A DNA stretch of 64,000 bases from positions 186,001 to 250,000 of the forward strand of contig NZ_FOIJ01000009.1 of assembly GCF_900111745.1 (NCBI RefSeq). The letters run 5' to 3'. Made by a program: the position numbers and the translations under genes. Under the pieces are notes generated by a model. It did no database searches. It saw nothing but the letters and a program-made list of their open reading frames with translations, and was not told where the DNA came from. Positions 28,893 through 36,862 of the stretch are shown piece by piece. The number at the start of each line of letters is the position of its first letter. Within the stretch, counting starts at the first letter, position 1. This DNA is from Stigmatella erecta (lineage in GTDB: Bacteria; Myxococcota; Myxococcia; Myxococcales; Myxococcaceae).

Positions 28893-29734
28893 CGGCGGGC
28901 GGGCCACGGCAGGGGGCCCCGCTCTGGGTGGGGGTCGTCCTCTACCAGAACTCGCCACGGGAGCTGGAGCGGCTGTGCGCGGCGCTGCGGTTGAACCGGG
29001 AGACGCCCGGGGCGCCGGCGTTCCGGACCATCTGGTGGGACAACTCCCCCACGGAGGCGCTTCGCGCGGAGCTGGCGCGGCTCGTGCCCGGGGACACCTA
29101 CCGCTTCGCGGGCGAGAACCTGGGCTTCGGCGCGGCGCACAACCGCCTGATGCGGGAGGCCTTCGCGTCCCCCGGCACGCGCGCCTACGTGTGCCTCAAC
29201 CCGGACGGGGTGCCGCACCCGCGCTGCCTGGCGGAGCTGGAGGCGGAGGCGGAGCGGCCTGGACGGACGGGGCTCGTCGAGGCGCGCCTGTTCCCGGATG
29301 AGCACCCCAAGCCCTACGCGCCCCTGACGCATGAGACGCCCTGGTGCTCGGGGTGCATGGTGCTCGTCACCGCGGCGCTGTACCGGGAGGTGGGCGGCTT
29401 CGACGAGCGCTTCTTCATGTACTGCGAGGACGTGGATCTCTCGTGGCGGGCGCGGGCCGCGGGCTTCTCCGTCCGCGTGGCGCCTCGGGCGCTCATTCAC
29501 CACTACACCGTGGACCGGCCGCTGACGCCCGCCCGCGAGCGCAGCGTCCGCCGCAGCGCGGCCCTGCTCGGCGCCAAGTACGGAGACGAGGCCTTCCTGC
29601 AGGCCCGCCTGGCCGAGTACCGCGCCCTGGGGGGCGAGCCGTTCGCGGTGCCCCCCGTGTCCCGCCCTGGGGAGGCCCTGGCGCGGATCGCCGACTTCCG
29701 TCACCTCTATCTGTTCGCGGAGTCCCGATGGTGA
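28889..29734 (+). CDS. Family 2 glycosyltransferase (rhamnosyltransferase-like)
   Basis: The start is GTG 28889 in a GTGA overlap with wzt; GTG 28877 is an in-frame alternative. The 281-residue protein is a GT-A enzyme: WVGVVLY at the N-terminus, then WWDNSP, ENLGFGAAHN and CLNPDG (the metal-binding aspartate position), then GCMVLV and FDERFFMYCEDVDLSWR (ED acceptor/base motif). It resembles rhamnosyl/galactofuranosyl-type transferases. It probably adds a sugar to the exported glycan in the cytoplasm. The next gene starts inside its last codons. Confidence 0.92.
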   Translation: MTAGGPRQGAPLWVGVVLYQNSPRELERLCAALRLNRETPGAPAFRTIWWDNSPTEALRAELARLVPGDTYRFAGENLGFGAAHNRLMREAFASPGTRAYVCLNPDGVPHPRCLAELEAEAERPGRTGLVEARLFPDEHPKPYAPLTHETPWCSGCMVLVTAALYREVGGFDERFFMYCEDVDLSWRARAAGFSVRVAPRALIHHYTVDRPLTPARERSVRRSAALLGAKYGDEAFLQARLAEYRALGGEPFAVPPVSRPGEALARIADFRHLYLFAESRW

Positions 29735-31167
29735 ACACCCTTGGCAAGGCCCTGGAAGACATGAAGGTGGTGGAGCCCCTGCGTGCCTTCGTGCGGGGGC
29801 GCGTGACGCCGGAGAGCCGGGTGGCCCTCTTCGGGGGAGAGGGCGGGCTGTCCCGCGAGCTGGCCTCCGTGGGGTGCGCGGTGTGGGCAGGGGGCGCGTC
29901 CGAGCTGGAGGCGCTGCAGCGCTTCGCGCCGACGCACGTCGTGCTGACGGGGAACTCGCTGCAAGAGGGGCTCGAATACCTGGCGAGCGCCATCCTCGCG
30001 GTGTTTCCCGCGGTGGAGGTACTCCTGGGCTTCGCCAACGCCGGGGCCGCCAACGCGCTGCTCGCCACCCTCCTGGAGGGTGCCCCGGGACGCACGGGGC
30101 CATCCGAGGTGGGCTTCCGGCGCAGCCTCTCCACCTGTGGCCTGCGCGTGGTGCACCGGGCGGCGCACTCCGTGGGCGCCCACATGGGGACGTTGGCGCC
30201 GGGAACCGAGAAGGCCCTCCACCAGCTCCTGAGCGAGCTCGAGCCGGGGGCGGGCGATGACATCATCCTGTATGCCCTCCGGCGGGCCCCCGTGGCCGCG
30301 GTCGCCCCCGCGCAGGAGCCGGGCCTGCTGAGCGTGGTGCTCTGGTGCGGGCCCGGCCAGCGTCCCCTGCTCGATGAGGCGGTGTTCTCCCTCACCTGCC
30401 AGCGCTACCGGCCCTTCGAGCTGCTCCTGGTGGAGCCCGAGGGCACGGAGGGAGACGCGGCGGTGCAGATCCTGGAGCGCTACCGGCGCATCGAGGACTT
30501 CGGCTTCCAGCACGTGCAGGGGCCTCCGGGGGAGCTGATGGACCGGGCCATCCAGCAGGCCCGGGGGCAGTACCTGGCCTTCTTCGAGGCCTCCGGGCTC
30601 GTCTACCCCGGCCACTTCGAGCAGCTGGTCCAGGCGCTGCGGGGCTCGGAGGCGGCGTGGGCGGTGTCGCGCGCCTTCCGGCGGGTCTCCCGGGCGGTTC
30701 CTGGCCAGGAGGACTACACCGAGACGAAGATTCCGTTCCCCCTGGGAGACCACCTGGAGCTGGACCAGCTGCGCCAGCACCCGTGGCTGATCCACGCGCT
30801 GCTCATCGACCGGAGCCGGATCGCCAACTTCTCCCTGCACCTCCCGGACCCCCAGCCGGGACAGGCCGCGACGCTGCCGTGGCGGCTCATGGCGCTGTTC
30901 GAGCCCGTGTTCCTCAATGGGCTCGCCACGTGTGAGCAGCGCGTACCGGAGGCGGCCCCCGTGGCCGTGGACCCCGAGGTGGGGACGCTGTGGAGTCTGC
31001 GGTCCCTCGGCGCCCTGGAGCAGATGGTGTCGCGGGCCCGGAGCGCGGGCCAGAGCGCGAAGGACCTGAGGCACCGCGCGCTCGATGCGCTCGACGCACG
31101 GCTGCGCGCGGGGGCCCCCTGGCTCCATGGGGCGCTGCGGCGCACCGCCTCCAGGTTGCTGAAGTGA
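29728..31167 (+). CDS. Probable two-domain protein: methyltransferase-like N-terminus, GT2-like C-terminus
   Basis: The ATG at 29728 overlaps the upstream stop by 7 bp. The 479-residue protein has an N-terminal half (about 20-190) whose strand/helix order, with RVALFGGEGG near 33 and a THVVLTG strand, suggests a divergent class I methyltransferase fold lacking the canonical GxGxG. The C-terminal half begins LLSVVLWCGP near 200 and looks like a GT-A domain (QRYRPFELLLVE, QARGQYLAFFEAS). The expected DxD is EAS, so transferase activity is uncertain. Its position suggests work on the exported glycan. Confidence 0.65.
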   Translation: MVNTLGKALEDMKVVEPLRAFVRGRVTPESRVALFGGEGGLSRELASVGCAVWAGGASELEALQRFAPTHVVLTGNSLQEGLEYLASAILAVFPAVEVLLGFANAGAANALLATLLEGAPGRTGPSEVGFRRSLSTCGLRVVHRAAHSVGAHMGTLAPGTEKALHQLLSELEPGAGDDIILYALRRAPVAAVAPAQEPGLLSVVLWCGPGQRPLLDEAVFSLTCQRYRPFELLLVEPEGTEGDAAVQILERYRRIEDFGFQHVQGPPGELMDRAIQQARGQYLAFFEASGLVYPGHFEQLVQALRGSEAAWAVSRAFRRVSRAVPGQEDYTETKIPFPLGDHLELDQLRQHPWLIHALLIDRSRIANFSLHLPDPQPGQAATLPWRLMALFEPVFLNGLATCEQRVPEAAPVAVDPEVGTLWSLRSLGALEQMVSRARSAGQSAKDLRHRALDALDARLRAGAPWLHGALRRTASRLLK

Positions 31168-31184
31168 GCGTCCCGGGGGAGGCC

Positions 31185-33086
31185 ATGAAGCAGGTGGTCA
31201 TCCTGGCCGGAGGGAAGGGAACCCGGCTGGGCACCCAGCTGGGGGGACTGCCCAAGCCCATGATGGACGTGGGGGGCAAGCCGCTGCTGCAACACCAGCT
31301 GGAGCTGGCGCGCCGTCATGGCTTTACCGAGGCGGTGCTCTTCACGGGCTACCGGGCGGAGGCCATCGAGTCCTTCTTCGGCGACGGGGCCTCGCTGGGC
31401 ATCCGCCTCGTGTACCACCGCGAGTCCCAGCCGCTGGGCACGGCGGGGGCGGTGCTGGAGGGCCGTGCCCTGCTCGCCGAGCGCTTCCTGGTCATGTACG
31501 GCGACACCCTGCTGGACGTGGATCTGGACCGGTTCTGGGCCGCGCACGGTGCCGCTGGGGCGGACGTCACGCTCTTTCTGCACCCGAATGATCATCCGGC
31601 GGACTCGGATGTCGTGGAGGTGGACGCGGAGGGCCGGGTGCTCGCCTTCCATGGCTATCCCCATCCACCGGACGCGTGGCTGCCCAACCGGGTCAACGCG
31701 GCGCTCTACGTCGTCGAGAAGCGCGCGCTGCCCGAGTGGATGGAGCCGCCCCGGGTCATCGACTTCGCCAAGCACCTGTTTCCCGAGCTGCACCGCCAGG
31801 GCCGGTTCTTCCTGGGCTACGAGAGCCCCGAGTACATCAAGGACCTGGGCACCCCGGAGCGGTATGCCCGGGGGGTGACGGATTGGCGCGCGGGAAAACT
31901 CGCCCAGCGCTCGCTGAGCGTTCCCCAACCGGCGGTGTTCCTGGACCGTGACGGAACGCTCGTCCGGGAGGATGGCTACATCCGGACCCCCGAGCAGCTC
32001 CACCTGCTGGACGGGGTGGGCGCGGCCCTGCGGCGGCTCAATTCGTCCCCGTACCGCACGGTGCTGGTGACCAACCAGCCGGTCATCGCCCGGGGCGAGG
32101 CCACCGAGGCCACGCTCCAGCAGATCCACAACAAGCTGGAGACGCTGCTGGGCCGGGAGGGCGCCTATCTCGATCGCCTCTACTGGTGCCCGCACCATCC
32201 GGATGCGGGGTTCCCGGGTGAGCGGCGCGAGCTGAAGATCCGCTGTGAGTGCCGCAAGCCCGCCCCGGGGATGCTGGAGCGGGCGGCGAAGGACCTGTCC
32301 ATCGCGCTGCCCCGCTCGTGGCTCATCGGCGACAGCACGGTGGATGTTCGCACGGCCCATGTGACAGGCGTCCGCTCCATCCTGATGCGCACTGGCGAAG
32401 CGGGGCGCGATGGGCGGTTCCCGGACCGGCCGGACTTCGTCTTCCACGCGCTGGGGGATGCCGTGGACTACATCCTCCAGGGGCACGAGGCGCACCGGCG
32501 CCGCCTGGAGCCCGTGGCCGGGCGCATCCGTCCCGGGCAGCTCGTGGGCCTTGCCGGGCTGGCCCACTCGGGCAAGAGCAGCTCCGCGTCGGTCTTGCGC
32601 GAGCTCCTCCGCGAGCGGGGGCTCCAGGCCTGCATCGTGCCGCTGGATGCGTGGATCCGCTCCGAGGCGCGGCGCGGTGGGCCCGGGCCGCACCACAGTT
32701 ATGACTACCCCGCCATCGAGGCCGCCCTCGTGCCGCTCGCCTCTCGCACCGGAAGCCACACCGTGCGAATGCCACGGTACGAGCGCTCCACGCGCACCTC
32801 GCACCCGGATGGGGAGGTGCTGGCCGTGCAGCCCGGAGAGGTCGTCCTGGTGGAGGGCGTGGTGGCGCTGGACGTGCCCGGCCTGGAGCGGGTGCTGGAC
32901 CTCAAGCTGTTCGTCACCTGTGACGAGGCCGTACGCCGGGAGCGCTTTCTTCGGGACTACCGGTGGCGCGGGACGGCTTCCGAGGAGGGGGCCCTGGCCC
33001 GGTACGCCGAGCGGGAGGAGCACGAGAACCCACGCATCCGGGCCACGCGGGCGCGGGCGGATGCCGTCGTGGAGACAGGGCCATGA
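31185..33086 (+). CDS. hddC-gmhB: HddC-GmhB-P-loop kinase trifunctional fusion (GDP-heptose synthesis)
   Basis: The ATG at 31185 follows GGGGGAGG; a GTG at 31164 overlapping the upstream stop is an alternative that adds seven residues. In the 633 residues, 1-235 are a sugar nucleotidyltransferase (LAGGKGTRL, GLPKPM, VMYGD) like heptose-1-phosphate guanylyltransferase HddC. Residues of about 245-420 are a HAD phosphatase of the GmhB type (FLDRDGTLV, Asp254/Asp256; zinc site CPHH...CECRKP). Residues of about 445-630 are a uridine-kinase-like P-loop domain (GLAHSGKSS). The first two parts catalyse two steps from D,D-heptose 1,7-bisphosphate to GDP-heptose. The third has no obvious place in the known pathway; it may phosphorylate a sugar or nucleoside. 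Its stop overlaps hddA (ATGA). Confidence 0.9.
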   Translation: MKQVVILAGGKGTRLGTQLGGLPKPMMDVGGKPLLQHQLELARRHGFTEAVLFTGYRAEAIESFFGDGASLGIRLVYHRESQPLGTAGAVLEGRALLAERFLVMYGDTLLDVDLDRFWAAHGAAGADVTLFLHPNDHPADSDVVEVDAEGRVLAFHGYPHPPDAWLPNRVNAALYVVEKRALPEWMEPPRVIDFAKHLFPELHRQGRFFLGYESPEYIKDLGTPERYARGVTDWRAGKLAQRSLSVPQPAVFLDRDGTLVREDGYIRTPEQLHLLDGVGAALRRLNSSPYRTVLVTNQPVIARGEATEATLQQIHNKLETLLGREGAYLDRLYWCPHHPDAGFPGERRELKIRCECRKPAPGMLERAAKDLSIALPRSWLIGDSTVDVRTAHVTGVRSILMRTGEAGRDGRFPDRPDFVFHALGDAVDYILQGHEAHRRRLEPVAGRIRPGQLVGLAGLAHSGKSSSASVLRELLRERGLQACIVPLDAWIRSEARRGGPGPHHSYDYPAIEAALVPLASRTGSHTVRMPRYERSTRTSHPDGEVLAVQPGEVVLVEGVVALDVPGLERVLDLKLFVTCDEAVRRERFLRDYRWRGTASEEGALARYAEREEHENPRIRATRARADAVVETGP

Positions 33087-34063
33087 TCATCAGCCGGACA
33101 CCGCTGCGGATGAGCTTCGTGGGCGGGGGGAGCGATCTGCCCTCGTTCTACCGCGAGCATGGAGGGGCGGTCGTCTCCACCACCATCGACCAGTACATCT
33201 ACGTCACCGTTCACAAGAAGTTCGATGACGCCATCCGCGTCAGCCACGCGAGGACGGAGGAGGCCGCCAGCGTCGAGGCGATCGCGCACCCCCTGGTCCG
33301 CGAGGCCCTGCGGCTGCTGAAGATTCCGGGGGGCCTGGAGATCACCTCCATCTCCGACGTTCCCTCCCAGGGCACGGGGCTGGGCTCCTCCAGCACCTTC
33401 GCGGTGGGCTTGCTCCAGGCGCTTCATGCGTACCAGGGCCAGGCGGTGACCGCCGAGACGCTGGCCCGCGAGGCCTGCGCGCTGGAGATCGACATCCTCC
33501 AGGAGCCCATCGGCAAGCAGGACCAGTACGCGGCTGCCCACGGGGGACTGAACTTCATCCAGTTCCACGCGGACGGCGCCGTGTCCGTCCAGCCGGTCGA
33601 GTGCGCTCCGGAGACGGTGCGGACCTTCCAGCGCCGCACCCTCTGCTTCTACACGGGCCTCACCCGCAGTGCCTCCGCCATCCTCCAGGCGCAGCAGGAG
33701 GCGGTGCGCGGCAACCGGGACAAGCAAGACGTGCTGCGTCACATGGTGCGCCTCGCCCATGCGTTCAAGGAGGCGCTCGAACACGGTGACCTGGAGGCCG
33801 TGGGGGAACTGCTCCACGCCAACTGGGTGTTGAAGAAGAGCCTGGTGGACGCGGTGAGCACGCCGGCCATCGACGCGTGGTACGAGAAGGCCCGTCACGC
33901 CGGGGCGCTGGGCGGCAAGCTCCTGGGTGCCGGCTCGGCGGGGTTCCTGCTGTTCTATGCGCCCGAGGAGGCCCACCCCGCCATCGCCCAGGCCCTGGGC
34001 GATTTGCGGCGCATGGACTTCCATTTCGAGCCCCGGGGTAGTTCCATCCTCTTCGCGCAGTAG
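33083..34063 (+). CDS. hddA: D-glycero-alpha-D-manno-heptose 7-phosphate kinase (GHMP family)
   Basis: The ATG at 33083 overlaps the previous stop; upstream extension of the frame is shadow. The 326-residue GHMP kinase has TPLRMSFVGGGSD at the N-terminus, the ATP loop PSQGTGLGSSST near residue 95, and C-terminal GALGGKLLGAGSAGFLLF. This is the pattern of HddA-type kinases that phosphorylate D,D-heptose 7-phosphate at C1. It sits between the HddC-GmhB fusion and gmhA, so all GDP-D-glycero-D-manno-heptose steps are in one operon. A galacto- or fucokinase is less likely given these neighbours. Confidence 0.9.
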   Translation: MIISRTPLRMSFVGGGSDLPSFYREHGGAVVSTTIDQYIYVTVHKKFDDAIRVSHARTEEAASVEAIAHPLVREALRLLKIPGGLEITSISDVPSQGTGLGSSSTFAVGLLQALHAYQGQAVTAETLAREACALEIDILQEPIGKQDQYAAAHGGLNFIQFHADGAVSVQPVECAPETVRTFQRRTLCFYTGLTRSASAILQAQQEAVRGNRDKQDVLRHMVRLAHAFKEALEHGDLEAVGELLHANWVLKKSLVDAVSTPAIDAWYEKARHAGALGGKLLGAGSAGFLLFYAPEEAHPAIAQALGDLRRMDFHFEPRGSSILFAQ

Positions 34064-34083
34064 GAACCCTGGCGGAGGAGCCC

Positions 34084-34668
34084 ATGTCGTACAGCAAGGC
34101 GTATTACAGCCGGATGGTGAAGGCCATCCTCGCGCTCGATTACGCCCAGGTGGACTTCTGCACGGGGCTCATCGAGGCCGCCTGGAAAGCGGACAAGCAG
34201 ATCTTCACGATGGGCAATGGCGGCAGCGGCTCCACGGCCTCCCACTTCGTGTGCGACTGGAACAAGGGCGTCTCGTACACGCGCGAGCACCGCATCCGGG
34301 CCATCTGCCTCAACGACAACGTGCCCACGATGATGGCCTACGCCAACGACGTGTCCTACGCGTCCATCTTCGAGGAGCCGCTGAAGAACTTCATGCGGCC
34401 GGGCGACCTGGTGATTGGCATCTCCAGCAGCGGCAACTCGCCCAACGTGCTCAACGCCATCCGGTGGGCCAACGAGAATGGCGGCATCACCCTGGGCCTG
34501 GTGGGACACGACGGGGGCCAGCTGAAGCCGCTCGCGCAGAACGTGCTGCACGTGGCCGTGAACGACGTGCAGCTCGTGGAGGATCTGCACCTGTCCTTCG
34601 GCCACGTCACCATGCAGCGGCTCAGCGGCATGCCGGCCGAGTGCTACGTGGAGCCGGGTGCGCGGTGA
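34084..34668 (+). CDS. gmhA: Sedoheptulose 7-phosphate isomerase (SIS domain)
   Basis: GGAGGAG stands 3 nt before the ATG. The 194-residue single SIS domain has MGNGGSGSTASHF near 42, ISSSGNSPNVL near 116, and a late VEDLHLSFGHV helix with the Glu and His used by GmhA-type isomerases. It makes D-glycero-D-manno-heptose 7-phosphate from sedoheptulose 7-phosphate, the first step of the pathway. It is the last gene of the wzm operon and faces the next unit with a 3-bp gap. Confidence 0.92.
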   Translation: MSYSKAYYSRMVKAILALDYAQVDFCTGLIEAAWKADKQIFTMGNGGSGSTASHFVCDWNKGVSYTREHRIRAICLNDNVPTMMAYANDVSYASIFEEPLKNFMRPGDLVIGISSSGNSPNVLNAIRWANENGGITLGLVGHDGGQLKPLAQNVLHVAVNDVQLVEDLHLSFGHVTMQRLSGMPAECYVEPGAR

Positions 34669-34671
34669 GGC

Positions 34672-35127
34672 TCAGCGCTCGCGGTCCGGGGGCCGGGCCT
34701 GCTCGAGCCGCTCCAGCCGCTCGCTGATGTCCTTGCGCCACGCGGCCTGGGCGCGCGCGTTCTCGCGCTGCTCGTCGTAGATGAGGGCCAGCGAGTCGAG
34801 CAGGGCCTCGTTGAACTCCACCTGGCGGCGCATCACTTCGTTGATGAACGGCTGGAAGAGCCGCCGGAAGGAGCGCTTGGCGAAGACGAGCACGGGGCCC
34901 ACCACGGGCCGGTGGGACGTGGCGGGATCCGCATAGCGGGTGTCCTGCTTCTCGCGGGGCGCCTGGAGCACCTGGGGCCAGGCGGTATCCCGCGGGGGCC
35001 GCTCCGAGGCTTCGAGCTGCTGGCGCAGGCGTTCCTGCTCCTGGGCGGGCGGCACGGGAAGCCGTGCGGCTTCATCCGCCACCTCCTGGGCCAGGGTGGG
35101 CTCCATCAGCAGTTCATCCACGCGCAT
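34672..35127 (-). CDS. Helical protein of unknown function in the glycan locus
   Basis: The ATG at 35127 has GGAGAG just upstream and overlaps the end of the GT4 gene by 14 bp. The 151-residue protein is mostly charged helix. A central block (PVLVFAKRSFRRLFQPFINE, near 75-94) followed by a Gln/Asn-rich helix resembles the short helical linker found before methyltransferase or glycosyltransferase domains in O-antigen loci. It has no enzyme motif, signal peptide or clear membrane helix. Coupling to the GT4 gene suggests it assists or docks with that enzyme. Function unknown. Confidence 0.75.
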   Translation of the reverse strand: MRVDELLMEPTLAQEVADEAARLPVPPAQEQERLRQQLEASERPPRDTAWPQVLQAPREKQDTRYADPATSHRPVVGPVLVFAKRSFRRLFQPFINEVMRRQVEFNEALLDSLALIYDEQRENARAQAAWRKDISERLERLEQARPPDRER

Positions 35128-36745
35128 GGTCTCTCCGGAAGGTGGCCAGCGCCTCGCGCAGCAAGGCCACCGGGGTGTCGGGGGTGGCCGCATCCAGCGT
35201 CAGCAGCCGGTGCGCCAGGGGGCCGCCCTGGGCAAACGCGCCGGGCGAGCCGGCCGCCTCCCGGATGCCCCAGGCGCGCGAGGCGACGTAGGGCAGGGCC
35301 GCCCGGGCCACCTCCGTGTCCGCGCCCAGGAAGACGACGGGGGCCGGAGAGCGCCGGAGCGCCATCTCCAGGGAGGATGAGCCCGGCAGGGGCTCCGCCG
35401 CATCGGTGGGGAGGGGCTGATCCGGCATGAACCGCCACACGTTCCCCTCCGCCTTCAGCTCGGAGGGGCCGGAGGCCGGGGTGGGGCGCAGCGTCAGCAG
35501 GCGTGCGCCGGGGAGGCTCGCCGCGAGGTGCTGGCCCAGCAAGGACAGCGGGGCCTGGGGCCACCGGGACAGGGTGGGGCAGACAATCTCCACGGAGGCC
35601 GGGGAGGGGGACTGGGCGGGCTGCTTGCGTCCCTCCAGAAACGGCCGGAGCCCTTCGCGGACCTGCGTGGCGACCGTCTCCTGGGCGAGGGCCCGCAGCC
35701 GCTCCTGCTGCCCCGCGATGAGCCGCTGGCGCACGTCCTGCCGGCGCTCCAGCACTGCGAGCACCTGGGCGATGGCCTCGGGCTGGTCGGTGAGCGTGGT
35801 GATGCCCGTGCCGCCCAGCGTCTCGGGGATGGCCGCGGCGCCATAGGCGACGACGGGCACGTGGCGGTACATGGCCTCGAGCAGCGGCACCCCGAACCCC
35901 TCATGCCGGCTCAGGGAGAGGTACGCCGTGGCCGCCGCATAGCAGGCCGAGAGCTGGGCGGCGCTCACCCGGCCGAGCAGCCGCACCCGCCCGGCACCGA
36001 GCAGCTCCTTCACGCCCAGGAGCGCGGCGCCATACGGCGTCTCGCGGTTGAGGTAGCCGGCGAGGATCAACCGGCTGCGAGGTTGATAGAGCCGCTGGTA
36101 GGCCGCGAAGGCGCGCAGCACGCCGTCGATCCGCTTGCTCGGCACGGCGCGGCCCACGAAGAGGATGTTGACGCAGCCATCCTCCAGCAGCTCGGCCTTC
36201 AGCGCCTCGTCCGGGGCCACGTCGAAGGCCCGCCAGTCCACCGCGAAGGGCAGCACGGACACGGCGGGGTACTCCGCGGCCTGCAGCTCCTCGGCGCTGA
36301 AGTGGGAGTACGCGTAGGCCCGCTCCATCATCGGCTGGAGCGCCAGCAGCTCGTCCCGGGCTGCCGTGCAGGCAAGCGCCAGCTTCCGGTCGAAGCCCTC
36401 GAAGAGCCGGGCCGGGGTGATGTTGTGGTACACGAGCGCCTTGCGGCCCGGGGTCCGCCGCAGCAGGGGCACCAGCCGGGACTCGAAGCTGTGGTGGACC
36501 AGCAGCATGTCCCCGGCGCGCATCTGCCGGGGCAGCCGCGAGGCCGGGCGGGCCTGCTGTTCGCAGGCGGCGTCCCACTGGTCCGCGAAGATCTCCGACG
36601 GGTGGCCCCAGTCCTGGAGCAGGGCCTGGAGGTACCGCACCTGGTTTCCCACCGCGTCACCCCAGGCCAGCCGGGGCACGAGCTGGTGGACCGCGGGCAG
36701 CTGCACGCCCCCGGCGGGCCGGTGGCTCAAGAGGCCGAACACCAT
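35114..36745 (-). CDS. Family 4 glycosyltransferase with C-terminal extension
   Basis: In the 543-residue protein, residues of about 1-375 form a GT-B fold. HQLVPRLAWGDAVGNQV covers the N-terminal acceptor region, VNILFVGRAVPSKRIDG opens the donor half, and HEGFGVPLLEAM carries the E-x7-E motif of GT4 retaining enzymes. Residues of about 390-543 are an extra domain of unclear fold that starts VEIVCPTLSRW. Many GT4 proteins with this layout are mannosyl- or heptosyltransferases; the donor may be the GDP-heptose made next door, which is inference. It is divergent from rmlB, sharing a 117-bp intergenic region. Confidence 0.9.
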   Translation of the reverse strand: MVFGLLSHRPAGGVQLPAVHQLVPRLAWGDAVGNQVRYLQALLQDWGHPSEIFADQWDAACEQQARPASRLPRQMRAGDMLLVHHSFESRLVPLLRRTPGRKALVYHNITPARLFEGFDRKLALACTAARDELLALQPMMERAYAYSHFSAEELQAAEYPAVSVLPFAVDWRAFDVAPDEALKAELLEDGCVNILFVGRAVPSKRIDGVLRAFAAYQRLYQPRSRLILAGYLNRETPYGAALLGVKELLGAGRVRLLGRVSAAQLSACYAAATAYLSLSRHEGFGVPLLEAMYRHVPVVAYGAAAIPETLGGTGITTLTDQPEAIAQVLAVLERRQDVRQRLIAGQQERLRALAQETVATQVREGLRPFLEGRKQPAQSPSPASVEIVCPTLSRWPQAPLSLLGQHLAASLPGARLLTLRPTPASGPSELKAEGNVWRFMPDQPLPTDAAEPLPGSSSLEMALRRSPAPVVFLGADTEVARAALPYVASRAWGIREAAGSPGAFAQGGPLAHRLLTLDAATPDTPVALLREALATFRRDHARG

Positions 36746-36799
36746 GAGCCCCCCTTAGCGCCCGTCCCCGGGGATGTACAAGCCCTCCTCAGGTGCGTC

Positions 36800-36827
36800 T
36801 TGACGCAGGGGAGTTCACTCCGATACG
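36800..36827 (+). promoter_or_regulatory. Sigma70-like promoter for rmlBDAC
   Basis: TTGACG (36800-36805), a 16-bp spacer and GATACG (36822-36827). It would give a leader of about 30 nt before rmlB. Confidence 0.5.
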
Positions 36828-36862
36828 CAGGGTGCCTCGCTTTTCTGGGGTCCGGCGCGTTC

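Noticed and set aside
35528-36862. Long N-terminal extension of rmlB
   Set aside because: The extension is antisense to the GT4 gene; RmlB starts at its Rossmann motif at 36863.
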